Assembly: GCF_023151265.1 (NCBI RefSeq)
Contig: NZ_JAKLJH010000005.1
Location: forward strand, 1-34,847
Direction of reading: 5' to 3'
DNA: 34,847 bases
Source: Flavobacterium sp.
GTDB taxonomy: Bacteria > Bacteroidota > Bacteroidia > Flavobacteriales > Flavobacteriaceae
This document shows, one piece after another, positions 16,390-24,984 of this stretch (positions are counted from its first letter, which is position 1; the number at the start of each line of letters is the position of its first letter). The notes under the pieces were generated by a model. The model was not told the DNA's origin. It saw only the letters and a list, made by a program, of their open reading frames with translations, and did not search any database. Both the position numbers and the translations under genes were made by a program.

Positions 16390-18852
16390 TTACAATCGGG
16401 CAACTAATTTGATATTGAAAACACGAGTAGTCATGTAGTTTGGAATTCCGTATTGTGATTTAGTGTACACATCGCGAACCCATGTATTCGTAATCGAATT
16501 TTGATTGTTGAATAAATTGAAAATTTCCAATCCTAATGATAGCTCATTAAAAGGCTTCAACCAAACTTTACTTGATTTGATTTTCTCATCTTTAAACACA
16601 TAAGAAAACCCAACATCGGCTCTACGATAATCGTTTAAACGTAATTGATAATTGTAAGGATCAGCATAAGCAGGCGAACCACCTGGTAATCCTGTATTGT
16701 AAACCAAATTAAGATACAATCTTAAGTTTGGAATATTTGGCATATAATCTTGAAACAAAACGCCAAATTTTAATCGCTGATCTGTTGGGCGAGCAATAAA
16801 ACCTTTTCCGTCTTGATTTTCTTCTGTCTTTAAATACCCGAAAGTAAACCACGATTCGGTTCCTGGTACAAACTCTCCGTTTAAACGAGCATCAAAACCA
16901 TAAGCGTAAGCTTCTGCATCGTTGTTGGCTCTGTAACGAATACGAACGTTATCAATTGTATAGGTGTTTACATCGGTAATGTTTTTATAATACGCTTCAG
17001 AAACCAATTTGAATGGTCTGTTCCACATTTTAAAACTGTAATCATTACTCAAAACAACATGAATCGATTGTTGTGCTTTTACATTGGTTTGCACTACTCC
17101 ATCATAATCTCGCAATTCTCTGTAAAATGGTGGCTGATGATATAAACCTCCTGACAATCGGAACAACATATCTTTATTCCAATTGGGTTTAAATGCAAAT
17201 TGAGCTCTTGGAGAAAACGTAATTTGACTATCTCCTTTTGGTCTACCATCAGCTTCAACTTGCCATTGATGCGCACGAACTCCGGCATTTATCCAATAAT
17301 CATGTTCACCTATATTTCCTCTATAATTCCATTGTGCATAACCCGAAAATCTATTTATTTTGGTAAAATTTGTAGCTCTTACATTTTGATAAGGCGCTAA
17401 TGGTCCAACATACGGATTATAAGGTTGATCGTTTTGATAATCTAAAATAGGATTTGGCAATGAAAACCCGGCTGAATCTACAACTTCCCATTCTACAATT
17501 CTATCACGAATATCTTCTTTTGTGAATTTTGCCCCCCATTCAAATTGGGATTTTTCGTTTAATTCGTGAAAACCTTTTACTTCAGCATTTACGATTAAAG
17601 CATCTAAATCGTTACGTGCGTGATTTAATTGCGAACCAATTCCACGAGTAAAAACAACATCACCAAAAGTTTCAGAACCAATATTCGCATCAACTTCACC
17701 CAAACGATATTGTGCTAAAATATCATAATATTCTTGTTCTTGCGTATGATATCCGGAAAGGATAAACTTCAATTTATTTTTTTCATTGTATTGATAAACG
17801 GCTTTTCCGGCACCAAAAAATGTTAGGTATTTATCTTTTTCTTGTCCTTCGTAAAATACTAACAAAGCAATTGGTTCGTCGATTGTTCCGAAATTGGTTT
17901 GACGTGTTAACGGTTCGTAATTGTATCTATTTTGCGAAATGTTTCCTAAAAAACTAAAATTCCATTTGGTTGAAGCATTAAAATTCAACAAAGTTTGGAC
18001 ATCAAAAAATGTGGGTCTAAAATTAGTTTCTGTTTCCTGACTATTAACTAAAAGACTGTTATCTCTGTATCGAACACCTGTGATATTACTCCATTTTTGA
18101 TTTTTGGAAACACCTTCAAGTGTTAGACTTCCTCCTAACAAACTAGCTTCTAAACTAGCGCCAAAACGTTTTGGATTTCGATAGGTAATATCTAAAACCG
18201 ATGATAATTTATCTCCATATTTTGCTTGAAAACCTCCAGCGGAAGCATCAACATTGTAAATCATATCAGTATTGGTAAAACTCAAACCTTCTTGTTGCCC
18301 TGAACGAATTAAAAACGGACGATAGACTTCGATTTCATTGACATACACTAAATTCTCATCAAAATTACCACCACGTACCGCATACGAAGTACTTAATTCA
18401 TTACTAGCATTAAATCCCGGCAATGTTTTTAAAATATTTTCGATTCCAGCATTAGCACCGGGAATTTTTCTAATGATTACCGGATCAATTGTGGTAACGC
18501 CTTCAATTCGTTTTTTACTACTTCCAATGACTGTAACTTCACCAAACTCCTCAACTTTTGAATTCATTACTGGATTTAACTCAAAATCTTCATTGGATTT
18601 TAAATTTACGTCAATCGTAATTTTCTTTAATGAAATGTGAGAAAAAGTAATCGTTACTTTTTTATTGGCATCTATTTCTAAAATATAAAAACCATTTTCA
18701 TTAGAAACGGTTCCTTTGTCGCCCACTTTTACCGTTACATTTTCAACAGGATTATTAAATTCGTCTAAAATAACACCTTTAATACGTGCTTTTTGAGCCG
18801 AAACAGTCAAAGAAAAAAGACCTATAATGAATACAAAAATTATATTTTTCAA
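16390..18852 (-). CDS. TonB-dependent receptor with N-terminal CarboxypepD_reg domain
   Basis: 820 aa outer-membrane receptor. Signal peptide MKNIIFVFIIGLFSLTVSAQ, then a carboxypeptidase regulatory-like beta-sandwich (about 22-100, GVILDEFNNPVENVTVKVG). The plug domain follows (about 105-230; IPGANAGIENILKTLPGF, YAVRGGNFDENLVYVNEIEV), then a 22-strand barrel to the C-terminal aromatic/hydrophobic end FNIKLVARL. TonB-ExbBD energises uptake; the ligand is unknown. No SusD gene is adjacent, so this is not a standard polysaccharide locus. It sits 15 bases after the M23 peptidase gene. Confidence 0.93.
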   Translation of the reverse strand: MKNIIFVFIIGLFSLTVSAQKARIKGVILDEFNNPVENVTVKVGDKGTVSNENGFYILEIDANKKVTITFSHISLKKITIDVNLKSNEDFELNPVMNSKVEEFGEVTVIGSSKKRIEGVTTIDPVIIRKIPGANAGIENILKTLPGFNASNELSTSYAVRGGNFDENLVYVNEIEVYRPFLIRSGQQEGLSFTNTDMIYNVDASAGGFQAKYGDKLSSVLDITYRNPKRFGASLEASLLGGSLTLEGVSKNQKWSNITGVRYRDNSLLVNSQETETNFRPTFFDVQTLLNFNASTKWNFSFLGNISQNRYNYEPLTRQTNFGTIDEPIALLVFYEGQEKDKYLTFFGAGKAVYQYNEKNKLKFILSGYHTQEQEYYDILAQYRLGEVDANIGSETFGDVVFTRGIGSQLNHARNDLDALIVNAEVKGFHELNEKSQFEWGAKFTKEDIRDRIVEWEVVDSAGFSLPNPILDYQNDQPYNPYVGPLAPYQNVRATNFTKINRFSGYAQWNYRGNIGEHDYWINAGVRAHQWQVEADGRPKGDSQITFSPRAQFAFKPNWNKDMLFRLSGGLYHQPPFYRELRDYDGVVQTNVKAQQSIHVVLSNDYSFKMWNRPFKLVSEAYYKNITDVNTYTIDNVRIRYRANNDAEAYAYGFDARLNGEFVPGTESWFTFGYLKTEENQDGKGFIARPTDQRLKFGVLFQDYMPNIPNLRLYLNLVYNTGLPGGSPAYADPYNYQLRLNDYRRADVGFSYVFKDEKIKSSKVWLKPFNELSLGLEIFNLFNNQNSITNTWVRDVYTKSQYGIPNYMTTRVFNIKLVARL

Positions 18853-18867
18853 AAGAATGGATTTTAA

Positions 18868-20550
18868 TTATCTAAAAAAGTAAGATTCAAAGGTAGTAGA
18901 ATTTTGTAAATTATCAGTCACAACAATCTTTAAATCGTTTCTTCCTTGAACGTAAATATTATCATCTAAATTGTGTACCAACTTTTTTGTCTTATAATCG
19001 TATTCCATTAAAATCCATTTTCCGTTTAAATAAGCATTGTAAGAATCAATATCGGAATGCAAATCTGTAATAGAAACACTAATTGTTTTTTGCTCTTTAA
19101 TTGTCTTTCCTTCTACAAAATTTACGTTGTAAATTCTTGGAGGAGTTGTGTCTTGCGCTAATTTGAATTTACCTAAAGACTTTGTTTTAAGAGAAAATGT
19201 ATTCCCTTTTCGATATGTTTTATTGTATTCTAATTTATAACCGTCTAAAGTTGCAATGTAAGTTTTTGCTAATTGCTCTTCGGTTAAGCCTTGAACATTA
19301 TTGAATGTAATTGTAATATTTTTATGAACTGGGACACTATCATCATGCAACGTAAGAATATCGTTACTAACATCAAAATTCAAATAAAAATTAGAATAAA
19401 ATGCATTTTCTGGAATTTGAACCGAAACATTATTCTTTTCAAAAATAGATTCGTTTTTAGCTTTTACATAGTAAGGCGTTTTTTGAATCGTATTTTTTAC
19501 AGTGGCTTGCGTATTATAAAATTCGATTGGAATAACTAAATCTACCTTATTTCCATGAAAATCATATACTTCTACTCGATAGGTGTAATTTATTGCAGGT
19601 TGTACTTTTATTGTACCATCTTTTTTATTTCCAGCCACAATAGATAAGGGATAATCAGATAATTGAAACAATTTTTGAACGCGTTGTCCCATCAAATGAA
19701 AACGTTCGTAATCAATAAAATTATTAATGTAGCGCGATTCATCAAAGGCAAAACCATCAAAACCATATTGGTAATACAAAACACCATTCAAATAGGCTTT
19801 TACTTTATATAATCCGTTTTTATTGTAGGCATTGGTACAAAAATCGTAGGCATTAATTCCGAATGCAACTTTACCATTCGCTCTAACTTTTGTACTCAAA
19901 TAACTTCCATCGGCTTGTTTAGAAAATGAAATATTAATTGGTTTTTGAGAAGTATTTACTACTGTAGAATCTAAAGGATAAGCCACAACACCTTGAATAA
20001 CAGGTTTTCTATCATCATTGATGATTTTCTTAAACCCAAAATGCATTGGATTTAGTATTTCTTCTGATTTAGTATTTCGGAATTCAAAATGCAAATGAGG
20101 ACCACCACTTCCACCCGTATTTCCGGTAAAAGCAATAATATCACCTTTTTTTACTGGTAATTCTGTTGGATACAAATACATTTCTACTTCATAGGATTGT
20201 TCCTTGTATTGTCTTGCTTTAATGAAAGATTCGATAGCACCATTTGCTTTTTGGAGATGTCCATAAACAGAAGTATAACCATTTGGATGTGTAATATAAA
20301 TGGCTTTTCCATATCCAAAAGTTGAGATTTTAATCCTTGAAATATAACCATCACCGGCAGCATAAACGGGAAGACCTTCTACTCCTTTTGTTTTAAAATC
20401 CAAACCAGAATGAAAGTGGTTACTTCGTAATTCTCCGAAAGAACCCGATAAATCGAGCGGAATATCTAAAGGAGATTGAAAATAATCTTGAGGAAAATCT
20501 TGACTAAAAATAAAAAGAGGGGCGAATAAAATGGCTAATACGAATCTCAT
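18868..20550 (-). CDS. M23 family metallopeptidase (LytM-like), exported
   Basis: 560 aa with a signal peptide (MRFVLAILFAPLFIFSQ). The LytM/M23 zinc site is complete: HxGLD with His47 and Asp51 (NHFHSGLDFK), His97 (VYGHLQK), and HLHF with His151/His153 (SGGPHLHFEF). M23 enzymes cut peptide bridges in peptidoglycan. The remaining ~380 residues are beta-rich, repeated and of unknown role, much longer than a plain LytM protein. First gene of the four-gene leftward operon. No TAnnTTTG box was found in the 190-base upstream gap on this strand. Confidence 0.92.
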   Translation of the reverse strand: MRFVLAILFAPLFIFSQDFPQDYFQSPLDIPLDLSGSFGELRSNHFHSGLDFKTKGVEGLPVYAAGDGYISRIKISTFGYGKAIYITHPNGYTSVYGHLQKANGAIESFIKARQYKEQSYEVEMYLYPTELPVKKGDIIAFTGNTGGSGGPHLHFEFRNTKSEEILNPMHFGFKKIINDDRKPVIQGVVAYPLDSTVVNTSQKPINISFSKQADGSYLSTKVRANGKVAFGINAYDFCTNAYNKNGLYKVKAYLNGVLYYQYGFDGFAFDESRYINNFIDYERFHLMGQRVQKLFQLSDYPLSIVAGNKKDGTIKVQPAINYTYRVEVYDFHGNKVDLVIPIEFYNTQATVKNTIQKTPYYVKAKNESIFEKNNVSVQIPENAFYSNFYLNFDVSNDILTLHDDSVPVHKNITITFNNVQGLTEEQLAKTYIATLDGYKLEYNKTYRKGNTFSLKTKSLGKFKLAQDTTPPRIYNVNFVEGKTIKEQKTISVSITDLHSDIDSYNAYLNGKWILMEYDYKTKKLVHNLDDNIYVQGRNDLKIVVTDNLQNSTTFESYFFR

Positions 20551-20683
20551 AGTGCTTGTGTTTAGTGCTAAAATACTAAAATAATTTTACATAAAGTAAA
20601 CAAAAACCATACCTACAATAATTATTTAATAATCAATTAGTTATAAATAATAAAAATTAATTCACAAAATTTAATAAAAAGTA

Positions 20684-20714
20684 TTGCAATTTTTGAATAC
20701 TAATGCTAACTTTG
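20684..20714 (+). promoter_or_regulatory. Sigma-A promoter of the coiled-coil/zapA genes
   Basis: TTG (20684-20686), 20 bases, TAACTTTG (20707-20714), ending 28 bases before the ATG at 20743. Good match to the Bacteroidetes consensus. Confidence 0.72.
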
Positions 20715-20742
20715 TGAAATAATGAAATGAATTTTATCATTA

Positions 20743-21033
20743 ATGAATGGATTATCTGAATTAATTGATTCTCTCGAAGTTAAATTTTTTAAGCTCAACC
20801 AAAAAGTGGCACAGCTTGAAAAGAAAAACCAAGAGTTACAGGACGAATTGTTGCTTTCTAAAAAAAACCAACAAAAACAATCAAGCGAAATTGAAGTTCT
20901 AAAAAATCAATTGGATACTCTAAAAATGGTAAACTCATTACTAGGCAGTGAAGAAAATAAACGAGAAACAAAACTCAAAATAAATTCATTAATCAGAGAA
21001 ATCGATTATTGTATAGCCCAACTTTCGGATTAG
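20743..21033 (+). CDS. Coiled-coil protein upstream of zapA (possible division factor)
   Basis: 96 aa, almost entirely coiled coil (about residues 8-75, heptad-like LNQKVAQLEKKNQELQDELLL). A short C-terminal helix (INSLIREIDYCIAQL) follows. No membrane segment. It is encoded 7 bases before zapA, and this pairing is typical of Bacteroidetes. By size, coiled coil and context it resembles ZapB, the E. coli coiled-coil partner of ZapA at the FtsZ ring, but sequence alone does not prove homology. Confidence 0.83.
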   Translation: MNGLSELIDSLEVKFFKLNQKVAQLEKKNQELQDELLLSKKNQQKQSSEIEVLKNQLDTLKMVNSLLGSEENKRETKLKINSLIREIDYCIAQLSD

Positions 21034-21040
21034 AAACCGC

Positions 21041-21334
21041 ATGAGTGAAAAACTGAAAATTAAAATATCGATAGCAGACCGCGTGTATCCCTTAACGGTA
21101 GATCCATCGCAAGAAGAAGGACTTAGAAGTGCTTCAAAAAAAATAGACGCTATGATTAAACAGTTTGAACAAAGCTATGCCGTAAGAGACAAACAAGATG
21201 TTTTAGCAATGTGTGCCTTGCAATTTGCAGCTCAGGTTGAACAAAAACAAATCAACAACTCTCAGGATAATGAAAGCAACATAACCAGATTGCAAAATTT
21301 GGATAAAAAATTGAGTGAGTTACTCTCAAAATAA
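21041..21334 (+). CDS. zapA: Cell division protein ZapA
   Basis: 97 aa. ZapA binds and bundles FtsZ protofilaments at mid-cell. The N-terminal beta/alpha domain has KLKIKISIADRVYPLTVDPSQEEGLRSASKKIDAMI, matching the ZapA pattern (V.I.gr.Y.L...peee..l..AA..id). The helical C-terminal half (DVLAMCALQFAAQVEQ...) forms the coiled-coil tetramer stalk. The 6S RNA and rny follow; a zapA-6S order also occurs in Proteobacteria. Confidence 0.92.
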   Translation: MSEKLKIKISIADRVYPLTVDPSQEEGLRSASKKIDAMIKQFEQSYAVRDKQDVLAMCALQFAAQVEQKQINNSQDNESNITRLQNLDKKLSELLSK

Positions 21335-21360
21335 ATACGTTCTTACATAACAAACAAAGA

Positions 21361-21521
21361 TACTGCCTACATTAGTATATATTTGATAAACTCAACACTA
21401 ACAAATTAAACGAGTGAATCTTTGCAACTATAACAGGCCCTTAAGTGGGAAGTTTGAACTGCAGGTTAGCTCAAATCTTGTATAACAGAGTTTATACAAA
21501 CACCTAATGTAGGCTTTTTTT
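21361..21521 (+). ncRNA. ssrS: 6S RNA (6S-Flavo type)
   Basis: The 5' and 3' ends form a perfect 11-bp closing stem (GCCTACATTAG at 21365-21375 with CTAATGTAGGC at 21504-21514). A second stem follows (TTTGATAAACTC with GAGTTTATACAAA), then a large, mostly unpaired centre and a 7-T tail. Total ~155 nt. A long interrupted hairpin with a central bubble and the position right after zapA are hallmarks of 6S RNA, which traps RNA polymerase in stationary phase by mimicking an open promoter. The family 6S-Flavo is known in Flavobacteria. The 5' end is inferred; no clear promoter box was found just upstream. Confidence 0.82.
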
Positions 21522-21543
21522 ATATAATTTTTTTAACACACAC

Positions 21544-23106
21544 ATGGATATACTAAGCATAATAATTGGAATTGTTGTTGGTCTTGCGGGAGGTTTTGGA
21601 ATTGCTAAATTTTTAGAGAAAAGCAATGTTTCTAACCTAATTAAAAATGCCAAAAAAGAAGCAGCTTCGATTTTAAAAGACGCTAAAACAGAAGCTGAAG
21701 CAGCAAAAAAAGATAAAATTTTACAAGCTAAAGAGAAGTTTTTAGAATTAAAAGCAGAACACGAACAAGTAATTTTAGCACGCGATAAAAAAATGGCGGA
21801 AGCTGAAAAAAGAACGCGTGATAAAGAATCTCAAGTTTCAAATGAATTAGCAAAAGCTAAAAAAGTAAACGATGAAGTTGAAGCTAAAATTGCAGATTAC
21901 AACAATAAAATCGAATACTTAGACAAGAAACAACAAGAAATTGATAAACTTCACAGAAGCCAAGTAGAGCAATTAGAAGCTATTTCTGGATTATCTGCTG
22001 AAGATGCTAAAAATCAATTGGTAGAAAGTTTAAAAGCGGAAGCTAAAACAAATGCCATGTCATTCATCCAAGATACTGTGGAAGAAGCAAAAATGACAGC
22101 ACAACAAGAAGCTAAGAAAATCATCATCAATACTATTCAACGTGTAGGTACTGAAGAAGCAGTTGAAAATTGTGTTTCTGTATTTAACATTGAATCGGAT
22201 GATGTGAAAGGTAGAATCATTGGTCGTGAAGGTCGTAACATTAGAGCTTTGGAAGCTGCAACTGGAGTTGAAATCATCGTTGACGATACACCAGAAGCTA
22301 TCATCTTATCATGTTTTGATCCAGTAAGAAGAGAAATAGCTCGTTTAGCATTACACAAATTAGTAACTGACGGACGTATTCACCCAGCACGTATTGAAGA
22401 AGTTGTTGCTAAAACAGCAAAACAAATCGACGAGGAAATCATCGAAACTGGAAAACGTACGGTAATCGATTTAGGAATCCACGGATTACACCCTGAATTA
22501 ATTAAAGTGGTAGGTAGAATGAAATATCGTTCATCTTACGGACAAAACTTATTACAACACTCAAGAGAAGTTGCTAAGTTATGTGGTATCATGGCGGCTG
22601 AATTAGGATTAAATGTTAAATTAGCTAAAAGAGCTGGTTTATTACACGATATTGGAAAAGTACCAGATACAGAAAGTGAATTACCTCACGCAATCTTAGG
22701 TATGCAATGGGCTGAGAAATATGGTGAAAAAGAAGAAGTTTGTAACGCAATTGGAGCGCACCACGACGAAATTGAAATGAAATCATTGATTTCTCCAATT
22801 ATCCAAGTTTGTGATGCTATTTCTGGAGCACGCCCTGGAGCAAGAAGACAAGTATTAGATTCTTACATCCAACGTTTGAAAGACTTAGAAGATATCGCTT
22901 TTGGATTCAACGGTGTTAAAAACGCTTATGCAATTCAAGCAGGTAGAGAATTACGTGTTATTGTAGAAAGTGAAAAAGTATCGGATGATGCAGCAGTAAA
23001 CTTATCGTTTGATATTTCTCAAAAAATTCAAACTGAAATGACTTATCCTGGTCAAGTTAAAATTACGGTTATCCGTGAAACTAGAGCAGTGAATATTGCG
23101 AAGTAA
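21544..23106 (+). CDS. rny: Ribonuclease Y
   Basis: 520 aa membrane-anchored endoribonuclease that starts mRNA decay. An N-terminal membrane helix (about 3-24, [19 protein letters not shown]) is followed by a long Lys/Glu/Ala-rich coiled coil (30-200). The KH domain (about 215-270) carries [15 protein letters not shown], and the HD domain (about 335-430) has [10 protein letters not shown] and the metal-binding GLLHDIGK, with GAHHDEIE later. Length is normal. It starts 22 bases after the 6S RNA tail; a terminator follows its stop. Confidence 0.96.
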   Translation: MDILSIIIGIVVGLAGGFGIAKFLEKSNVSNLIKNAKKEAASILKDAKTEAEAAKKDKILQAKEKFLELKAEHEQVILARDKKMAEAEKRTRDKESQVSNELAKAKKVNDEVEAKIADYNNKIEYLDKKQQEIDKLHRSQVEQLEAISGLSAEDAKNQLVESLKAEAKTNAMSFIQDTVEEAKMTAQQEAKKIIINTIQRVGTEEAVENCVSVFNIESDDVKGRIIGREGRNIRALEAATGVEIIVDDTPEAIILSCFDPVRREIARLALHKLVTDGRIHPARIEEVVAKTAKQIDEEIIETGKRTVIDLGIHGLHPELIKVVGRMKYRSSYGQNLLQHSREVAKLCGIMAAELGLNVKLAKRAGLLHDIGKVPDTESELPHAILGMQWAEKYGEKEEVCNAIGAHHDEIEMKSLISPIIQVCDAISGARPGARRQVLDSYIQRLKDLEDIAFGFNGVKNAYAIQAGRELRVIVESEKVSDDAAVNLSFDISQKIQTEMTYPGQVKITVIRETRAVNIAK

Positions 23107-23129
23107 GTATTAGACATTAGACAAAAATA

Positions 23130-23168
23130 AAAAATCGTATTAATTCATTTTAATGCGATTTTTTTTGT
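23130..23168 (+). terminator. Rho-independent terminator of rny
   Basis: AAATCGTATTAA and TTAATGCGATTT form a 12-bp stem with one G-U pair and a 6-nt loop, followed by eight T. Confidence 0.88.
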
Positions 23169-23176
23169 ACTCAATT

Positions 23177-23309
23177 TTGTCATTCCGTTAGGAATCTCTT
23201 TAGTGAGTGATTTTTGTTATTTGTTTTAAACATATAAGTCATGTAAGTTTTATGTTGAACTTAATTCCGATTTGAAGTTAATAAAAGAGATGCTTGACAG
23301 CATGACAAA
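23177..23309. repeat. Dispersed inverted repeat (TTTGTCAT ... ATGACAAA)
   Basis: The left arm, TTTGTCAT followed by GGAATCTCTTT (23177-23201), is imperfectly inverted in the right arm, AAAGAGAT followed by ATGACAAA (23284-23309). From memory, similar sequences recur between genes in many Bacteroidetes genomes. No gene is visible in 23169-23416. Confidence 0.5.
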
Positions 23310-23344
23310 CTAAACGTAAACCAAATAGAATTAAGATATATGAA

Positions 23345-23412
23345 ATGTCTTTGTGTAGCTCTCTCAACACAAAGTATTTCAAAAAAACTCTGTGTATCTC
23401 TGTGTAAAAACA
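23345..23412. repeat. Solo copy of the GxxExxY-associated repeat family
   Basis: AGCTCTCTCAACACAAAG ... CTCTGTGTATCTCTGTGTAA is clearly related to the repeats around the GxxExxY gene. It matches the reverse complement of 26442-26520 and shares CTCTGTGTAAAAACAAAC with 27191-27209. It abuts the xerD stop. No GxxExxY gene is nearby, so it looks like a remnant or a stand-alone copy. Confidence 0.65.
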
Positions 23413-23416
23413 AACA

Positions 23417-24316
23417 CTACTTCCTCGGATGATAATTATTCAAAACTTCCGATAAGAATTTTCTATCTAAATGCATATACACCTCGGTAGTAGTAATCGA
23501 TTCGTGTCCGAGCATTAATTGTATCGAACGTAAATCGGCACCATTTTCTAATAAATGTGTTGCAAAAGAATGTCGGAATGTGTGTGGACTAATGGTTTTA
23601 TTTAAATTGATTTTTACCGCTAAATCTTTAATAATTGTAAAAACCATAGCGCGCGTTAATTGCCTTCCTCTCCTATTTAGAAAAAGCGTGTCTTCGTGTC
23701 CTTTTTGGACTGGATAATGCACTCGTATTAAATTTACATAAGAAGTTATGTATTTAATTGTAGAGCCTCCTACGGGCACAAAACGCTGCTTATTTCCTTT
23801 ACCTGTGATTTTGATAAAACCTTCTTCAAAAAATAAATCGGAAATTTTTAAACTTACTAATTCTGAAACACGCAAACCGCAACTGTACAAGGTTTCTAAC
23901 ATAGCTTTATTGCGTTCGCCTTCTGGAGTGGATAAATCTATTGCCGAGATTAACGCATCAATTTCTTCTGTTGCTAAAGTATCGGGTAATTTTCTGCCTG
24001 TTTTAGGAACTTCAATTAATTCTAAAGGGGTGTCTTTGCGATAATCCTCAAAAACTAAGTAGTTGAAAAAGCTTTTTAATCCTGAAATTATTCGCGACTG
24101 ACTTCGAGCATTTACTTGAGATGAAATTTCGTAAATGAATTGCTGAACCGTATCTTCTGTAATTGTAATGGGAGAAACCCGTATTTCATGTTGATGCAAG
24201 AACAACACTAATTTTTCGATATCAAACGTATAGTTTTCAATGGTATTTTTAGAAAGACCACGTTCTAAACGAAGATAATTTTGATATTCTTTAATATACG
24301 ATTGCCAAGTACTCAT
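23417..24316 (-). CDS. xerD: Tyrosine recombinase XerD
   Basis: 299 aa. XerD with XerC resolves chromosome dimers at dif during division. The N-terminal SAM-like core-binding domain (1-100) is followed by the catalytic domain with all active residues: Arg149 (CGLRVSELV), Lys173 (TGKGNKQR), His245 and Arg248 (HTFRHSFATH), His271 (LGHESI) and the nucleophile Tyr280 (TTTEVYMHL). Length and residues are those of the host XerD rather than an integrase. A TACATTTG box ends only 5 bases before the ATG, so the mRNA may be nearly leaderless. Confidence 0.94.
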   Translation of the reverse strand: MSTWQSYIKEYQNYLRLERGLSKNTIENYTFDIEKLVLFLHQHEIRVSPITITEDTVQQFIYEISSQVNARSQSRIISGLKSFFNYLVFEDYRKDTPLELIEVPKTGRKLPDTLATEEIDALISAIDLSTPEGERNKAMLETLYSCGLRVSELVSLKISDLFFEEGFIKITGKGNKQRFVPVGGSTIKYITSYVNLIRVHYPVQKGHEDTLFLNRRGRQLTRAMVFTIIKDLAVKINLNKTISPHTFRHSFATHLLENGADLRSIQLMLGHESITTTEVYMHLDRKFLSEVLNNYHPRK

Positions 24317-24320
24317 ATAT

Positions 24321-24328
24321 CAAATGTA
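24321..24328 (-). promoter_or_regulatory. -7 box (TACATTTG) right before xerD
   Basis: On the minus strand TACATTTG matches TAnnTTTG and ends 4-5 bases before the ATG (24314-24316), which predicts a leaderless or almost leaderless transcript. Confidence 0.55.
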
Positions 24329-24342
24329 GGCAAATTACAGCA

Positions 24343-24373
24343 ATAAAAAAATCCCGCCGAAGCGGGATTTTTG
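24343..24373 (-). terminator. Rho-independent terminator of the 24394 barrel gene
   Basis: ATCCCGC-CGAA-GCGGGAT, extended by A/T pairs, is a strong GC stem with a tetraloop. It has T runs on both strands and lies 20 bases past the gene stop. Confidence 0.93.
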
Positions 24374-24393
24374 ACTTATTTGTTTTTTACAAA

Positions 24394-24984
24394 TTAGAAT
24401 TTGTAGATAACACCAAATCCAAATGATCTTAAGTCAGCACCTAAACCAAAAGAATTAGTTTTGTCAGCACCGTCTCCACCATTGTCATTAGTTGTGTAAC
24501 CTAAACCAGCCCAAGTAGCCTCGATAGCCCAGTTGTTGTTTAAGAAATAGCTTAAACCTAATCCTAAGTTTACACCAATTTCGTTTTCTTGAACATCAGC
24601 TAATTTGTTATCCCATGAAGTGTAATCAACTCCAAACTCACCGAATAATGAGAATTGAGAAGCTGGAGTCATGTAGTAACGTCCAAAAGCACCAACTGTT
24701 AAAGCTGTTCTATCAGTTGTATCTACAAAACCGTTATCAGCTTTCATTGACTCATAACCTAATTTACCTCCAATTGCAATGTTCTCAGTTACGAAGTAAC
24801 CAAATTTAGGAGCGATTTCAAAACCTGAAGATTTAGCATCACCAGTTTTTTCTGAATCAATTGATACAGCACCAGAAATAAACATAGACCCTTTAGAGAA
24901 TCCACCGTTTCCTTTTTCTTCTTCTTGTGCGTTAGCAAAACCGAAAGCCAATAATGCTACAGCAGATAATAAAACTTTTTTCAT
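24394..24984 (-). CDS. Outer-membrane beta-barrel protein (porin-like)
   Basis: 196 aa. Signal peptide MKKVLLSAVALLAFGFANA, followed by an acidic stretch (QEEEKGNGG) and about eight amphipathic beta strands (FEIAPKFGYFV, IAIGGKLGYES, ALTVGAFGRYY, FSLFGEFGVDY, IGVNLGLGLSYFL, WAIEATWAGLGY). It ends in the outer-membrane signature FGFGVIYKF. The size suits an 8-strand OmpA/OmpW-like barrel. Function is unknown. It has a -7 box at 25013-25020 and its own terminator, and is divergent from another barrel gene at 25290. Confidence 0.88.
   Translation of the reverse strand: MKKVLLSAVALLAFGFANAQEEEKGNGGFSKGSMFISGAVSIDSEKTGDAKSSGFEIAPKFGYFVTENIAIGGKLGYESMKADNGFVDTTDRTALTVGAFGRYYMTPASQFSLFGEFGVDYTSWDNKLADVQENEIGVNLGLGLSYFLNNNWAIEATWAGLGYTTNDNGGDGADKTNSFGLGADLRSFGFGVIYKF

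Noticed and set aside
16347-16403. Upstream start of the EF-hand lipoprotein
   Set aside because: It overlaps the receptor gene and would bury the signal peptide and lipobox.
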